This document shows, piece after piece, positions 19,865 through 27,785 of a DNA stretch of 64,000 bases; position 1 is the stretch's first letter, and every line of letters starts with the position of its first letter. The stretch covers positions 2,738,155 to 2,802,154 of the forward strand of contig NZ_CP042288.1 of the NCBI RefSeq assembly GCF_022559625.1, in the 5' to 3' direction. A program made the position numbers and the translations under genes. Under the pieces are notes generated by a model. The model had not been told where the DNA came from, made no database searches, and was given only the letters and a program-made list of their open reading frames with translations. The stretch comes from Aquisalinus flavus. Its GTDB lineage: Bacteria > Pseudomonadota > Alphaproteobacteria > Caulobacterales > Parvularculaceae.

Positions 19865-20440
19865 TCAGACGCGGCAGCCGGCGTCGCGCAGTTCGGTCGC
19901 GGCCCTGTCCCATTCTTCCATGCCGGCGCCGAGGAGGAAAGCCTTGATCGAGCCGCGCACGATCTCCTCGCCATTGTAGAAGAGCGACAGGTCGACGCCG
20001 CGCTGCGGGACGCGTGTATAGCGGTTGACGTCTACCAGGTGGATGCTGCCCTCGCCGACGGCGTAGAAGGGCCGCGGCGGGCCGGGGACGAAGACCTCGT
20101 TACCGGCGACGGCAATGACGAGGTCGATCTCGTCCCATTCACCGATCATCGGGATGCCGTTATAGAGGACGTCAGGCGGGGCGATGCGTATCTCGCGCCG
20201 GCCGCCCTCGCTGACCAGGGTGACCTCGAACTCGCCGGTCGTGTCGTAATTCTCGTCCGTCGCGATGACGTTGAAGCCGGGCTGGTCCTCCGCCGTCAGG
20301 GTCAGGCGCCCGCCCCTGGCCTCGATCTGCCAGCCATAGGCACCCTTCTCGTAGAGAGTGCAGCGGTCATACGCGGCCGTGCCCTGCAGCGCGATGGCGG
20401 CAGCGCCGGAAACGATCATGGCGGCAATCGGGTCGATCAT
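19865..20440 (-). CDS. Exported protein of unknown function, member 3 of a tandem set
   Basis: The 191-residue product begins with a hydrophobic segment (MIDPIAAMIVSGAAAIALQG) that can act as a signal peptide, then AYDRCTLYEK with an early cysteine and a C-terminal ELRDAGCRV with a late one, the same design as the two downstream genes. It is the promoter-proximal gene of the set and is divergent from the alkane monooxygenase gene, with which it shares a 183-base control region. ATG 20417-20419 is an alternative start. No known domain is recognised. Confidence 0.68.
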   Translation of the reverse strand: MIDPIAAMIVSGAAAIALQGTAAYDRCTLYEKGAYGWQIEARGGRLTLTAEDQPGFNVIATDENYDTTGEFEVTLVSEGGRREIRIAPPDVLYNGIPMIGEWDEIDLVIAVAGNEVFVPGPPRPFYAVGEGSIHLVDVNRYTRVPQRGVDLSLFYNGEEIVRGSIKAFLLGAGMEEWDRAATELRDAGCRV

Positions 20441-20623
20441 CCTGACTTTCCCCCGTTAACCCTTTCCATGTTAACCATTTTTTCCGAATCAGCCAGCCCT
20501 TCCGCGTGGACGGCGCCGCCTTTTTATGTTAGGGAAATATTAACCTTTTATCAGGGTTTCGTTAACCTTTTCTGCCATCGCCGCAATATTGGCAAATATT
20601 CGAGTGGGACACACAAGGACAGT
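20441..20623. promoter_or_regulatory. Divergent control region with repeated TTAACC motifs
   Basis: This AT-rich 183-base region separates the tandem exported genes from alkB. It has four copies of a TTAACC motif, at 20456, 20471, 20540 and 20562. The second reads TTAACCAT, which equals the half-site of the cell-cycle regulator CtrA. Which promoters these affect is not known. Confidence 0.4.
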
Positions 20624-21961
20624 ATGGCTGAAGATCGCGTTATATCGAGTGATAACGATCGCGCCGCAGGTCAGGCCGGTATGGCTGGGGCTGGGGCTGG
20701 GGCTGGGGCTGGACCGGCCGGCCCGGCACGCGCAGCCAGGCGCGGCAATGGCGGGATCGTGCGTCATGACAAGTACCGCTATTGGTGGCTGACCGGCTGC
20801 TGGCCGCTGCTGCTGATCGGTGCGACCGTGTGGGCCTACTTCGCGACCGGCGGCAATCCGCTGACGTCGCTGATCCCGATCATCTTCCTGTTCGTCGGCA
20901 CGCCGCTGATCGATGCGCTGATCGGCGAGGACAATGACAGCGTCGCCGACGATGTCGCCGAGGCGCTGGAGGATGACCCGTGGTATCGCTGGATCGTCTA
21001 TGCGCTGATCCCGCAGCACTACGTCACCTTCATCGTCGCGATCTGGATGGTCGGCGCGCTCGACATGCCGCTCTGGGCCGACCTAGTGCTGGTCGCCGGC
21101 GTCGCCACGGTCAACGGCCTCGCCATCGTTCTGGGGCACGAGCTCGGCCACAAGCCGAAGGATTCCCTCGACTGGATCATGGCCAAGATCTCGGTCGGCT
21201 CCAACGGGTATGGCCATTTCTATATCGAGCATAATCGCGGCCATCATGTGAAAGTGTCGACGCCGGAGGATTGCTCCTCGGCGCGGATGGGCGAGACGGT
21301 GTTCGAGTTCGCCCTGCGCGACATACCGGGCGCGCTCATCGGCGGTGTGACCAAGGAGGCCGAACGCCTGAAACGGCAGGGCCACGGGTTCTGGACGTGG
21401 CGCAACGATATCCTGCAATGCTGGGCGATCTCGGTGGTGCTGGCGGCCATACTCGTCGCCTGGCTCGGCTGGGCGGTGCTGCCCTTCATCGCCATGCACC
21501 ATGTGCTGTCCTGGTATTCCCTGACCCAGTCCAACTATGTCGCCCATTACGGCCTGCTGCGGCAGAAGCGGCCGAACGGCAAGTATGAGCCGTGCCAGCC
21601 GCGCCATTCGTGGAATGCCAACCACATTTTCTCGAACCTGATGCTGATCGACCTGCAGCGCCATTCCGACCATCACGCCAACCCGATGCGGTCCTACCCG
21701 GCGCTGCGCAATTTCGACGACATACCGCGCCTGCCCTGGGGTTATCTCGGCGCCATGGCGCTGTCGAATATCCCGCCGCTATGGTTCAAGGTCATGAACC
21801 CGAAACTGGTCGAGTGGGCCGAGGGCGATGTGACAAAGGCAAACCTGCATCCGCCCCGGCGCGCCCATCTGATCGCGAAATATGGCCGCAAGGGTCGCAA
21901 GGGCAATGAAGCGGCGGCGGAACCCTCCGACGCTGAGCCCGTCCTGGGTCCGGCAGAGTAG
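20624..21961 (+). CDS. alkB: Alkane 1-monooxygenase (AlkB family), copy 1
   Basis: The 445-residue membrane protein has the non-haem di-iron histidine boxes of AlkB: HELGHK, EHNRGHHVKVSTPEDC, and LQRHSDHHANP, plus the NYVAHYGLLR motif that marks alkane hydroxylases. It has about six membrane helices and would hydroxylate the terminal carbon of alkanes at the inner membrane, fed by rubredoxin and its reductase, which are not in this window. ATG 20624 follows AAGGAC. The first 45 residues are an extra Ala/Gly-rich tail encoded by a perfect hexanucleotide repeat. A second alkB lies 1.2 kb downstream on the same strand. Confidence 0.94.
   Translation: MAEDRVISSDNDRAAGQAGMAGAGAGAGAGPAGPARAARRGNGGIVRHDKYRYWWLTGCWPLLLIGATVWAYFATGGNPLTSLIPIIFLFVGTPLIDALIGEDNDSVADDVAEALEDDPWYRWIVYALIPQHYVTFIVAIWMVGALDMPLWADLVLVAGVATVNGLAIVLGHELGHKPKDSLDWIMAKISVGSNGYGHFYIEHNRGHHVKVSTPEDCSSARMGETVFEFALRDIPGALIGGVTKEAERLKRQGHGFWTWRNDILQCWAISVVLAAILVAWLGWAVLPFIAMHHVLSWYSLTQSNYVAHYGLLRQKRPNGKYEPCQPRHSWNANHIFSNLMLIDLQRHSDHHANPMRSYPALRNFDDIPRLPWGYLGAMALSNIPPLWFKVMNPKLVEWAEGDVTKANLHPPRRAHLIAKYGRKGRKGNEAAAEPSDAEPVLGPAE
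20683..20712 (+). repeat. Perfect five-fold GGCTGG repeat inside alkB
   Basis: Thirty bases are five exact copies of GGCTGG and encode an alternating Ala-Gly run. The unit length of six keeps the frame when copies are gained or lost, so only the length of the N-terminal tail would vary. Confidence 0.9.
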
Positions 21962-22054
21962 CGCTCCCGCCAGCGCGAATGTTTCCGACGCGAGACGGCC
22001 TTTTTGTCGCAAGTCTTTACGTCGCCGACAGTCCAGTTTCCTCCAGCGGGCCGA

Positions 22055-22092
22055 TTGACAGGATTATATATGGATCATATACGAACCATATA
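22055..22092 (+). promoter_or_regulatory. Promoter with overlapping inverted repeat before the ParD-like gene
   Basis: A perfect -35 box TTGACA (22055-22060) is followed after 17 bases by TATACG (22078-22083). An inverted repeat TATATGG (22067-22073) and CCATATA (22086-22092) flanks the -10 region, the arrangement of a repressor operator. The downstream ParD-like protein is the natural candidate for binding here. Confidence 0.5.
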
Positions 22093-22112
22093 AGCTATGT
22101 CAGGAGTGGCCG

Positions 22113-22322
22113 ATGGGTATCGTGAAGATCGATGATGAGCTGCATGAGCAGGTGCGCCGGGCGAGCACGGTGATGTGCCGGTCGATCAACGCGCAGACGG
22201 AGTTCTGGATCAAGATCGGCATGCTGGCCGAGGCCAACCCGGCGCTGTCCTTCACCGACATCATCAAGATACAGCTGGACGCGGCGGATGCCGGCATGGC
22301 CGGCCGGACGGAGGCGGCCTGA
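22113..22322 (+). CDS. ParD-like antitoxin family protein
   Basis: This 69-residue protein fits the ParD-like family: GIVKIDDELHEQVRRAST followed by MCRSINAQTEFWIKIGMLAE, a ribbon-helix-helix-type fold. The gene ends one base before the start of a methionine aminopeptidase gene, so the two are almost certainly co-translated. This pairing is seen in other proteobacteria, without a proven toxin. A promoter with an inverted repeat lies directly upstream, consistent with self-repression. The ATG is preceded by a short AGGAG-like site. Confidence 0.82.
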   Translation: MGIVKIDDELHEQVRRASTVMCRSINAQTEFWIKIGMLAEANPALSFTDIIKIQLDAADAGMAGRTEAA

Positions 22323-22323
22323 C

Positions 22324-23112
22324 ATGGTCAAGACGCCGGAGGAGATCGCGCTGATGCGTATCTCGGGCAAGCTGCTGGCCTCGGTGTTCGAGATGCTCGA
22401 CGGGATCAGCCTCGCCGGCCTGTCGACCATGCAGGTCAACGACCTGGTCGAGCGCTTCATCACGAATGATCTGGCATCACGCCCGGCGAGCAAGGGGCAG
22501 TACGGCTTCAAATACGTATTGAACTGCTCGATCAACGAGGTCGTCTGCCATGGCGTACCGGATGCCAGGCGGATCATTCAGGATGGGGACATCATCAATC
22601 TCGATATCACGCTGGAAAAGAACGGCTATATCGCCGATTCCAGCAAGACCTATGTGGTCGGCGCGGCAAGCGCCGCGGCGCGACGGCTTGTCCGGATCGC
22701 GCAGGGCGCCATGTGGCAGGGCATCCGGCAGGTGCGTCCCGGCGCGCGGCTTGGCGATATCGGCCACGCCATCGCCCGCCATGCACGGCGCAATGGCTGT
22801 TCGGTGGTGCGCGAATATTGCGGCCACGGCATCGGGCAGAAAATGCACGAACCGCCCAATGTGCTGAACTATGGCAAGCCGGGCACCGGGCTGATGCTGC
22901 GCGAGGGCATGGTCTTCACCATCGAGCCGATGGTGAATGAAGGCAGCCGCAAGGTGGTGACCGAGGCGGATGGCTGGACGGTGGTGACGCTGGACGAGAA
23001 ACTCTCGGCGCAGTTCGAGCATACCGTCGCCGTTACCGACACCGGCGTCGACGTGCTGACCTTGCGCCGCGACGAAGCGGACATGATGGCCGCCCGAGAT
23101 CCGGCGCGCTGA
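22324..23112 (+). CDS. map: Type I methionine aminopeptidase
   Basis: The 262-residue enzyme carries the five metal ligands of type I MAP in their usual contexts: NLDITLEKNGYIADSSKTY with two Asp, CGHGIGQKMHEPPN with His, FTIEPMVNEG with Glu and QFEHTVAVTDTG with Glu, plus the substrate His in NEVVCHGVPD. It removes the initiator methionine from new proteins. The close link with a ParD-like gene and the position between two alkane monooxygenase genes suggests that this is an accessory copy and that the main map gene lies elsewhere; this is inference. ATG 22324 is used. Confidence 0.93.
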   Translation: MVKTPEEIALMRISGKLLASVFEMLDGISLAGLSTMQVNDLVERFITNDLASRPASKGQYGFKYVLNCSINEVVCHGVPDARRIIQDGDIINLDITLEKNGYIADSSKTYVVGAASAAARRLVRIAQGAMWQGIRQVRPGARLGDIGHAIARHARRNGCSVVREYCGHGIGQKMHEPPNVLNYGKPGTGLMLREGMVFTIEPMVNEGSRKVVTEADGWTVVTLDEKLSAQFEHTVAVTDTGVDVLTLRRDEADMMAARDPAR

Positions 23113-23203
23113 GCAGGCCGCTTTCTCGCCAGCGCGACCTGTGGCAACATCCTTTCCATGAACCGGCACGAGACCGGGCCCGGAAAATCGGGGAGGACAT
23201 ATC

Positions 23204-24370
23204 ATGACCATTTTCACCGGCACGACGGAGGCAGGCGAGCGCGTGGCCTATCGCGACGGCAAGCGCTGGCTGTGGCTGTGGATGAAGCTGTTGTTCCTGA
23301 TCCCGTTTTCGGCAGGACTTCTGTATCTGGCCACCGGCAATGCGCTGGCGACGCTGATCCCGTTCCTGTGGGTGTTCGGCGCGGTGCCGCTGATCGACCG
23401 GATCATGGGCGAGGACGAGCATAACCCGCCCGAGGCGGTGGTGCCGGCGATGAGCGCCGACCGCTTCTACATGTGGGTGCCGATCGCCGCGATCCCGCTG
23501 CACTATCTCTTGTTCATCGGGGCGGCCTGGCTGGTCGCGAGCCATGACCTGCCATGGTGGTCGGTGCTGGCGATCGTGCTCGGCATCGGCACGATGAGCG
23601 GCAATGCGATCACGATCGGCCACGAGCTGGGCCACAAGCAGGAGCGGTTCTATCGGACCATGGCGAAGCTGTCGCTCGGCGTCGTCGGCTATGGTCATTT
23701 CTGTATCGAGCATAATCGCGGCCATCATGTGAAGGTGGCGACGCCGGAGGATTGCTCCTCCGCGCGGATGGGCGAGACGGTGTTCGCCTTCGCCCTGCGC
23801 GATATTCCCGGCGCGCTCAAAGGCGCTATCGCGCATGAGTCGTTACGGCTGCGAAACAGGGGAAAATCGTTCTGGCACCCAGAAAACGAGATCCTGCAAA
23901 GCTGGGCGATCACCCTGGCTGTTGCGCTGGTGCTGGTCGCGTGGCTGGGGCTCGCCGTGGTGCCGTTTATCATCGCCCACCACTTCATCGCCTGGTACGG
24001 GCTGACCCAGGTCAACTATATCGAGCATTACGGGCTCAAGCGCAGGATGCTGCCCAATGGCCGCTATGAGCCCTGCCAGCCGCACCATTCGTGGAACACC
24101 AACCACATCTTTTCCAACCTGATGCAGATCCACCTGCAGCGCCATTCCGACCACCACGCCAACCCGCAGAGGCCCTATCAGGCGCTGAGGAATTTCGAGA
24201 AACTGCCGCGCCTGCCGTCAGGCTATCCCGGCTGTCTCGGCCTCGCCAATATCCCGCCGCTGTGGTTCCGGATTATGGACAAGCGCGTGATGGCCTGGGC
24301 CGGCGGCGACCTTGACAATGTCAATATTGACCCTGCAGCCGAAGACCGGCTGCGGGCGAAATGGGGCTAG
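23204..24370 (+). CDS. alkB: Alkane 1-monooxygenase (AlkB family), copy 2
   Basis: At 388 residues this second AlkB lacks the long N-terminal tail of copy 1 but keeps the same histidine boxes HELGHK, EHNRGHHVKVATPEDC, LQRHSDHHANP and the NYIEHYGLKR motif. The two copies are clearly related but diverged along their length, so they are old paralogues or separate acquisitions and not a fresh duplication. Different chain-length ranges are typical for such pairs. GGGAGGA precedes the ATG. The stop codon TAG is also the first part of a dispersed repeat element. Confidence 0.94.
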   Translation: MTIFTGTTEAGERVAYRDGKRWLWLWMKLLFLIPFSAGLLYLATGNALATLIPFLWVFGAVPLIDRIMGEDEHNPPEAVVPAMSADRFYMWVPIAAIPLHYLLFIGAAWLVASHDLPWWSVLAIVLGIGTMSGNAITIGHELGHKQERFYRTMAKLSLGVVGYGHFCIEHNRGHHVKVATPEDCSSARMGETVFAFALRDIPGALKGAIAHESLRLRNRGKSFWHPENEILQSWAITLAVALVLVAWLGLAVVPFIIAHHFIAWYGLTQVNYIEHYGLKRRMLPNGRYEPCQPHHSWNTNHIFSNLMQIHLQRHSDHHANPQRPYQALRNFEKLPRLPSGYPGCLGLANIPPLWFRIMDKRVMAWAGGDLDNVNIDPAAEDRLRAKWG

Positions 24371-24473
24371 AGCAGCCTGCGTCCGGTTGGACGCAGAGGA
24401 GCTGCTTTAACACTTTGGAAGCGATCACCTTTTCTGCCTTCAAATGGTTCGATTTGAAGGCAGGTTGATCCAG
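24367..24473. repeat. Dispersed two-hairpin repeat element, copy A
   Basis: Starts CTAGAGCA, where the TAG is the stop codon of alkB copy 2. First hairpin CTGCGTCC-GGTT-GGACGCAG (24377-24396), framed by AGCAGC/GCTGCT; second hairpin of 12 bp, CTGCCTTCAAAT (24434-24445) with ATTTGAAGGCAG (24452-24463) and loop GGTTCG. A second copy with compensating base changes is at 58232-58336. It is probably a small non-coding palindromic repeat (REP or MITE type) and may act as terminator for alkB. Confidence 0.85.
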
Positions 24474-24496
24474 CGGACTGAAGACAGCTGCGCCGC

Positions 24497-25528
24497 CTAC
24501 GTCTCGACGCCCGTTTCCGGTTCGGCCATGGGCGGCAAGTCGATGGTGAAGACCGTGCCATTCATCGGCCGGGTGATGGTCATTTCGGCATTGATCCCAT
24601 TGATCAGCGACTGGACGATCTTCGCCCCCATGGAGCCGGTATGCGGCCAATCGGAATCCTCCGGCAGGCCGTTGCCGTCATCGGATATCTGCAGGCGCAG
24701 GGCACCGGACGACAGCTTGCTGAGGCGCACGTCGACGATCCCCTGGCTCTTGCCGGTGAAGGCGTGCTGATAGCAATTGGTCAGGATCTCCGAGGCGATC
24801 AGGCCGACGCGGCCCGCCATGTCGATCCGCACGCGCACCGGCTCGATATCCATGTTGAGCTGGATCTCGTTCCGCGTCTCAAGATAGGAGATCGCCGTGG
24901 CGATGCGCGAGAGATAGGCGCCAAGCATGATATATTCGCTGGCCGGCTCTTCGGCGCGGTCGTCATGCATTTCCGAATAGAGGATCTGCAGTGCCTCGAC
25001 CCGCCGCGACAGGGCCTTGTAGTCGTCCCCGGCGGTGCGTCCGCCTGAGCCGGCCTGCATGCGGATCATCGAGACGATCATCTGCAAATGATTCTTCACC
25101 CGGTGCTGGATTTCGCGCAATTGCTGGTCGACACCCTGACCTTCCGGCGCGGGCTCCTCGGTCAGCACTTTCTGGACACCGAGGAAACACAGCACCTCGC
25201 CGTTCTCGTCGCGAACCGGTTCCAGATGCAGATTGTTCCAGAACGGTTCGCCGTCGGCACGATAATTGAGCAAATTGACTGTGACCGGCTCTTCCTTCCG
25301 GATCGCCTCGCGCATCTTCCTGATGGTCGACTGGCTGGTGTCCCTGCCCTGCAGGAAGCGGCAATTGCGGCCGATCACGGCACTGGCGTTGTAGCCGGTG
25401 ACCCGCTCGAAGGCGCGGTTGACGTAGACGATCGGATTGTCTTCGAGCGCCGGGTTGGTCACGACCAGGGAGAAGGGGTGAAAGTCGGTGATCAGCCCCT
25501 TCAGACGGGACTCTTCCACAGCTGACAT
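24497..25528 (-). CDS. LOV-domain blue-light sensor histidine kinase (HWE/HisKA_2 type)
   Basis: Residues about 15-120 form a PAS/LOV domain with the photoactive motif GRNCRFLQG, whose Cys56 bonds to flavin under blue light, and the flavin-contact segments YNASAVIG and NLLNYRADGEPFWN. Next comes a dimerisation/phosphoacceptor region EIQHRVKNHLQM (His142) and an ATPase domain with LIASEILTNCYQHAF and DDGNGLP. The protein is soluble. Such short LOV kinases of alphaproteobacteria feed light signals into stress responses, and a PhyR/NepR locus is also in this window. I use ATG 25528; an in-frame GTG at 25552 adds eight residues. No response regulator is adjacent. Confidence 0.92.
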   Translation of the reverse strand: MSAVEESRLKGLITDFHPFSLVVTNPALEDNPIVYVNRAFERVTGYNASAVIGRNCRFLQGRDTSQSTIRKMREAIRKEEPVTVNLLNYRADGEPFWNNLHLEPVRDENGEVLCFLGVQKVLTEEPAPEGQGVDQQLREIQHRVKNHLQMIVSMIRMQAGSGGRTAGDDYKALSRRVEALQILYSEMHDDRAEEPASEYIMLGAYLSRIATAISYLETRNEIQLNMDIEPVRVRIDMAGRVGLIASEILTNCYQHAFTGKSQGIVDVRLSKLSSGALRLQISDDGNGLPEDSDWPHTGSMGAKIVQSLINGINAEMTITRPMNGTVFTIDLPPMAEPETGVET

Positions 25529-25756
25529 AATGTTCTTTTCGGTCGTGCTCACGGTCGTCTTGTCCCCTGTCCTGTTGTCATGGCCGGTTGATATAGAAAG
25601 CTGATCTCAACTTGCCCAGTTTTCAACCGGTCGTCCTTAAACCTTGTTAAGTGGTCCTGACGTGCAGGCAAGCGCAGCGCCGTCGGCTATTGAGCAGTTA
25701 GGGACCGGTCGTGACCGGAATGGGGCAGTGAGGTTTCGATTTGGTAAGGTGGTACG

Positions 25757-26941
25757 CTACTCGCCCGCCGCCGTGGTGGTGTCCGACAGGCCATCGCCAT
25801 AGAGCCGGGCGCGGCGCGCTTCCGATGCGCGCTGCTTGACGCTGTCGGTCTTCAGCTGGCCGCAGGCCGCCCCGATATCGCGCCCGCGCGGGGTGCGGAT
25901 CGGCGAGGCATAACCGGCGCGGTTGACGATCTCGGCAAAGGCCTCGATCCGGCTCCAGTCGGCGCATTCATAGCCGGAGCCTTCCCACGGGTTGAAGGGA
26001 ATGAGGTTGATCTTGGCCGGGATGCCCTTGAGCAGGCGGACCAGTTCGCGCGCCTCGGCGTCGGAATCATTGACGCCCTTGAGCATGACATATTCGAACG
26101 TGATGCGGCGCGCGTTGGAGACGCCGGGATAATCGCGGCACGCCTGCAGCAACTGCTCCAGCGGGTATTTTTTATTGATCGGCACCAGCTCGTTGCGCAA
26201 TTCGTCATTGGTGGCATGCAGCGAGATCGCCAGCATCGCCTCGGTGCCTGTCCCCAGCTTGTGGAATTCCGGGACGATGCCGGAGGTCGACACGGTGATG
26301 CGCCGGCGCGAGATCGAGATGCCCTCGCCATCGGCGATGATCCCTATCGCATCCGAAACGTTATCGAGATTATAAAGCGGTTCGCCCATGCCCATGAAGA
26401 CGATATTGGTCAGCTGGCGCTCGTCCTTCGACGATGGCCATTCGCCGATATCGTCCTTCGCGACCAGCACCTGGGCGGTGATTTCCGCCGCCGTGAGATT
26501 GCGCACCAGGCGCTGGGTGCCGGTGTGGCAGAAGGTACAGTTCAGCGTGCAGCCGACCTGGGAGGAGACGCACAACGCGCCCGCCTTGCCGACGCCGGGG
26601 ATGAACACGGCCTCGGCCTCGACGCCCGGGGCAAAGCGCAGAAGATATTTGCGCGTGCCATCGGACGAGACACGGTGCTCGACGATCTCCGGCCGGGTCA
26701 GGCGGTATTTGCCGGTGAGCCCTGCGCGCAAATCCTTGGAAATATTGGTCATCTCGGCAAAGTCTTTGACGCCGTGAGTGTAGATCCACTGCCAGATCTG
26801 GGAGGCGCGCATCCTGGCTTTCTTCGGCTCGAGCGCGAAATCCTCCTCCAGCCGCGCGCGCAATTGCTCGCGGGTCAGGCCGATCAGGTTGATCTTTGCA
26901 TCGGTCTTCGAGGTGAAGACCGGGGCGGAGGCATCTGCCAT
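25757..26941 (-). CDS. rlmN: Dual-specificity 23S rRNA/tRNA adenine-C2 methyltransferase RlmN
   Basis: The 394-residue radical-SAM enzyme has the cluster motif [11 protein letters not shown], the [11 protein letters not shown]-terminal helix region, GMGEPLYN, and a late cysteine in IGAACGQL that forms the methyl carrier. It methylates A2503 of 23S rRNA and A37 of some tRNAs. Length is normal for the family with a short C-terminal tail. The frame begins at ATG 26941. The upstream 174 bases hold its promoter and that of the divergent small gene at 27116. Confidence 0.96.
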   Translation of the reverse strand: MADASAPVFTSKTDAKINLIGLTREQLRARLEEDFALEPKKARMRASQIWQWIYTHGVKDFAEMTNISKDLRAGLTGKYRLTRPEIVEHRVSSDGTRKYLLRFAPGVEAEAVFIPGVGKAGALCVSSQVGCTLNCTFCHTGTQRLVRNLTAAEITAQVLVAKDDIGEWPSSKDERQLTNIVFMGMGEPLYNLDNVSDAIGIIADGEGISISRRRITVSTSGIVPEFHKLGTGTEAMLAISLHATNDELRNELVPINKKYPLEQLLQACRDYPGVSNARRITFEYVMLKGVNDSDAEARELVRLLKGIPAKINLIPFNPWEGSGYECADWSRIEAFAEIVNRAGYASPIRTPRGRDIGAACGQLKTDSVKQRASEARRARLYGDGLSDTTTAAGE

Positions 26942-27115
26942 GGGTTTGTCTTTCGTGCCGTAACGATCGCCTCACATGGGGGCGTCAGCGTTTATCCACA
27001 ATAGCCGGGAAGCGGCCGGACATACAGGAAAAAGCTCGCCGGGGAAAGGGGGGAGGCGTCAACGAATTGTTTACAGTTTCAGCAAACGTCTTATCTTTGG
27101 AAGAGGAGCGCCGGT

Positions 27116-27361
27116 ATGACTGAACAAATGCACATCGCAAATTCTATCGCTCTTGGGAAATTGCCTTCCGATGAACTCGAAAAGCACCGCGGTGAAGTGG
27201 CCATACTTGTTGACGGTGAAATCCGTCAGTTTTGCTCAACGCTCTTGGATGCCTTGAACACGGCAAAGCACAATTTTCAAGCAGGTACATTCTCTATTAT
27301 GCGGGTAGAGCCGCTACCGGTCGATTTGGGAATGCTCGATTGTGCCGACTATCCGGGGTAA
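27116..27361 (+). CDS. Small protein of unknown function, partner of a retropepsin-like gene
   Basis: The 81-residue product contains a short alpha/beta unit: EVAILVDGEIRQFCSTLLDALNTA and FSIMRVEPLP. This looks like the small DUF5678-type proteins that are often found in front of aspartyl protease-like genes. The gene has a strong ribosome site (GAAGAGGAG) and its last 20 bases overlap the next gene. The GC content is lower than in the neighbours, a sign of later acquisition. It has no signal peptide. Function unknown; a protein partner or substrate of the downstream protease is a guess. Confidence 0.72.
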   Translation: MTEQMHIANSIALGKLPSDELEKHRGEVAILVDGEIRQFCSTLLDALNTAKHNFQAGTFSIMRVEPLPVDLGMLDCADYPG

Positions 27362-27785
27362 TTTCTTTCGTAACAATCAGCCGCTCGTCAGACTATCTGT
27401 CAGCAATGACGTGCCGCAGGCCAATGGTGAAGATTTCGGACCGGCTGCAGTAAAGCGGGTAGCGGTCAAGGCGCTGGTTGATACGGGGGCAACAACGACA
27501 GTTGTTGACAGAGCATTGGTTTCTGAATTGTCGCTACAGAGTCTGGGAGCAAAACCTGTCCTGTTTCCAAATATGGAGACCACCCAGTTTCATCCGAGCT
27601 GCTTCTGTAGTTTTTTCTTCAGTGCCACCACAAAGCAAGAGTCACCTGTCTACGAGTGGCCGGAAATTGTCGAAGCGCTCGCATTCAATCTTGCTGGCCG
27701 CGAATTCAAGGTGGTTCTCGGCATGGACATTATCAGCAAGGGCAAACTGACCCTCTTTGAGAAAACAGTCGATTTCAGCTTCTAG
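27342..27785 (+). CDS. Retropepsin-like aspartic protease-fold protein
   Basis: This 147-residue protein has the single-domain retropepsin pattern: ALVDTGATTTVVDRAL with the catalytic DTGA, and VVLGMDIISKGKLTLF matching the second conserved strand pair of the fold (the LGMD type of bacterial members). As a single domain it would need to dimerise. The GTG start at 27342 lies inside the upstream small gene, so translation is coupled. Its TAG stop shares the bases CTAG (27782-27785) with the stop codon of the convergent aldo/keto reductase gene. Bacterial members are poorly studied. Confidence 0.82.
   Translation: MPTIRGNFFRNNQPLVRLSVSNDVPQANGEDFGPAAVKRVAVKALVDTGATTTVVDRALVSELSLQSLGAKPVLFPNMETTQFHPSCFCSFFFSATTKQESPVYEWPEIVEALAFNLAGREFKVVLGMDIISKGKLTLFEKTVDFSF

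Noticed and set aside
20624-24370. Recent tandem duplication of alkB
   Set aside because: The two proteins differ across their length and in their N-termini, so the duplication, if any, is old.
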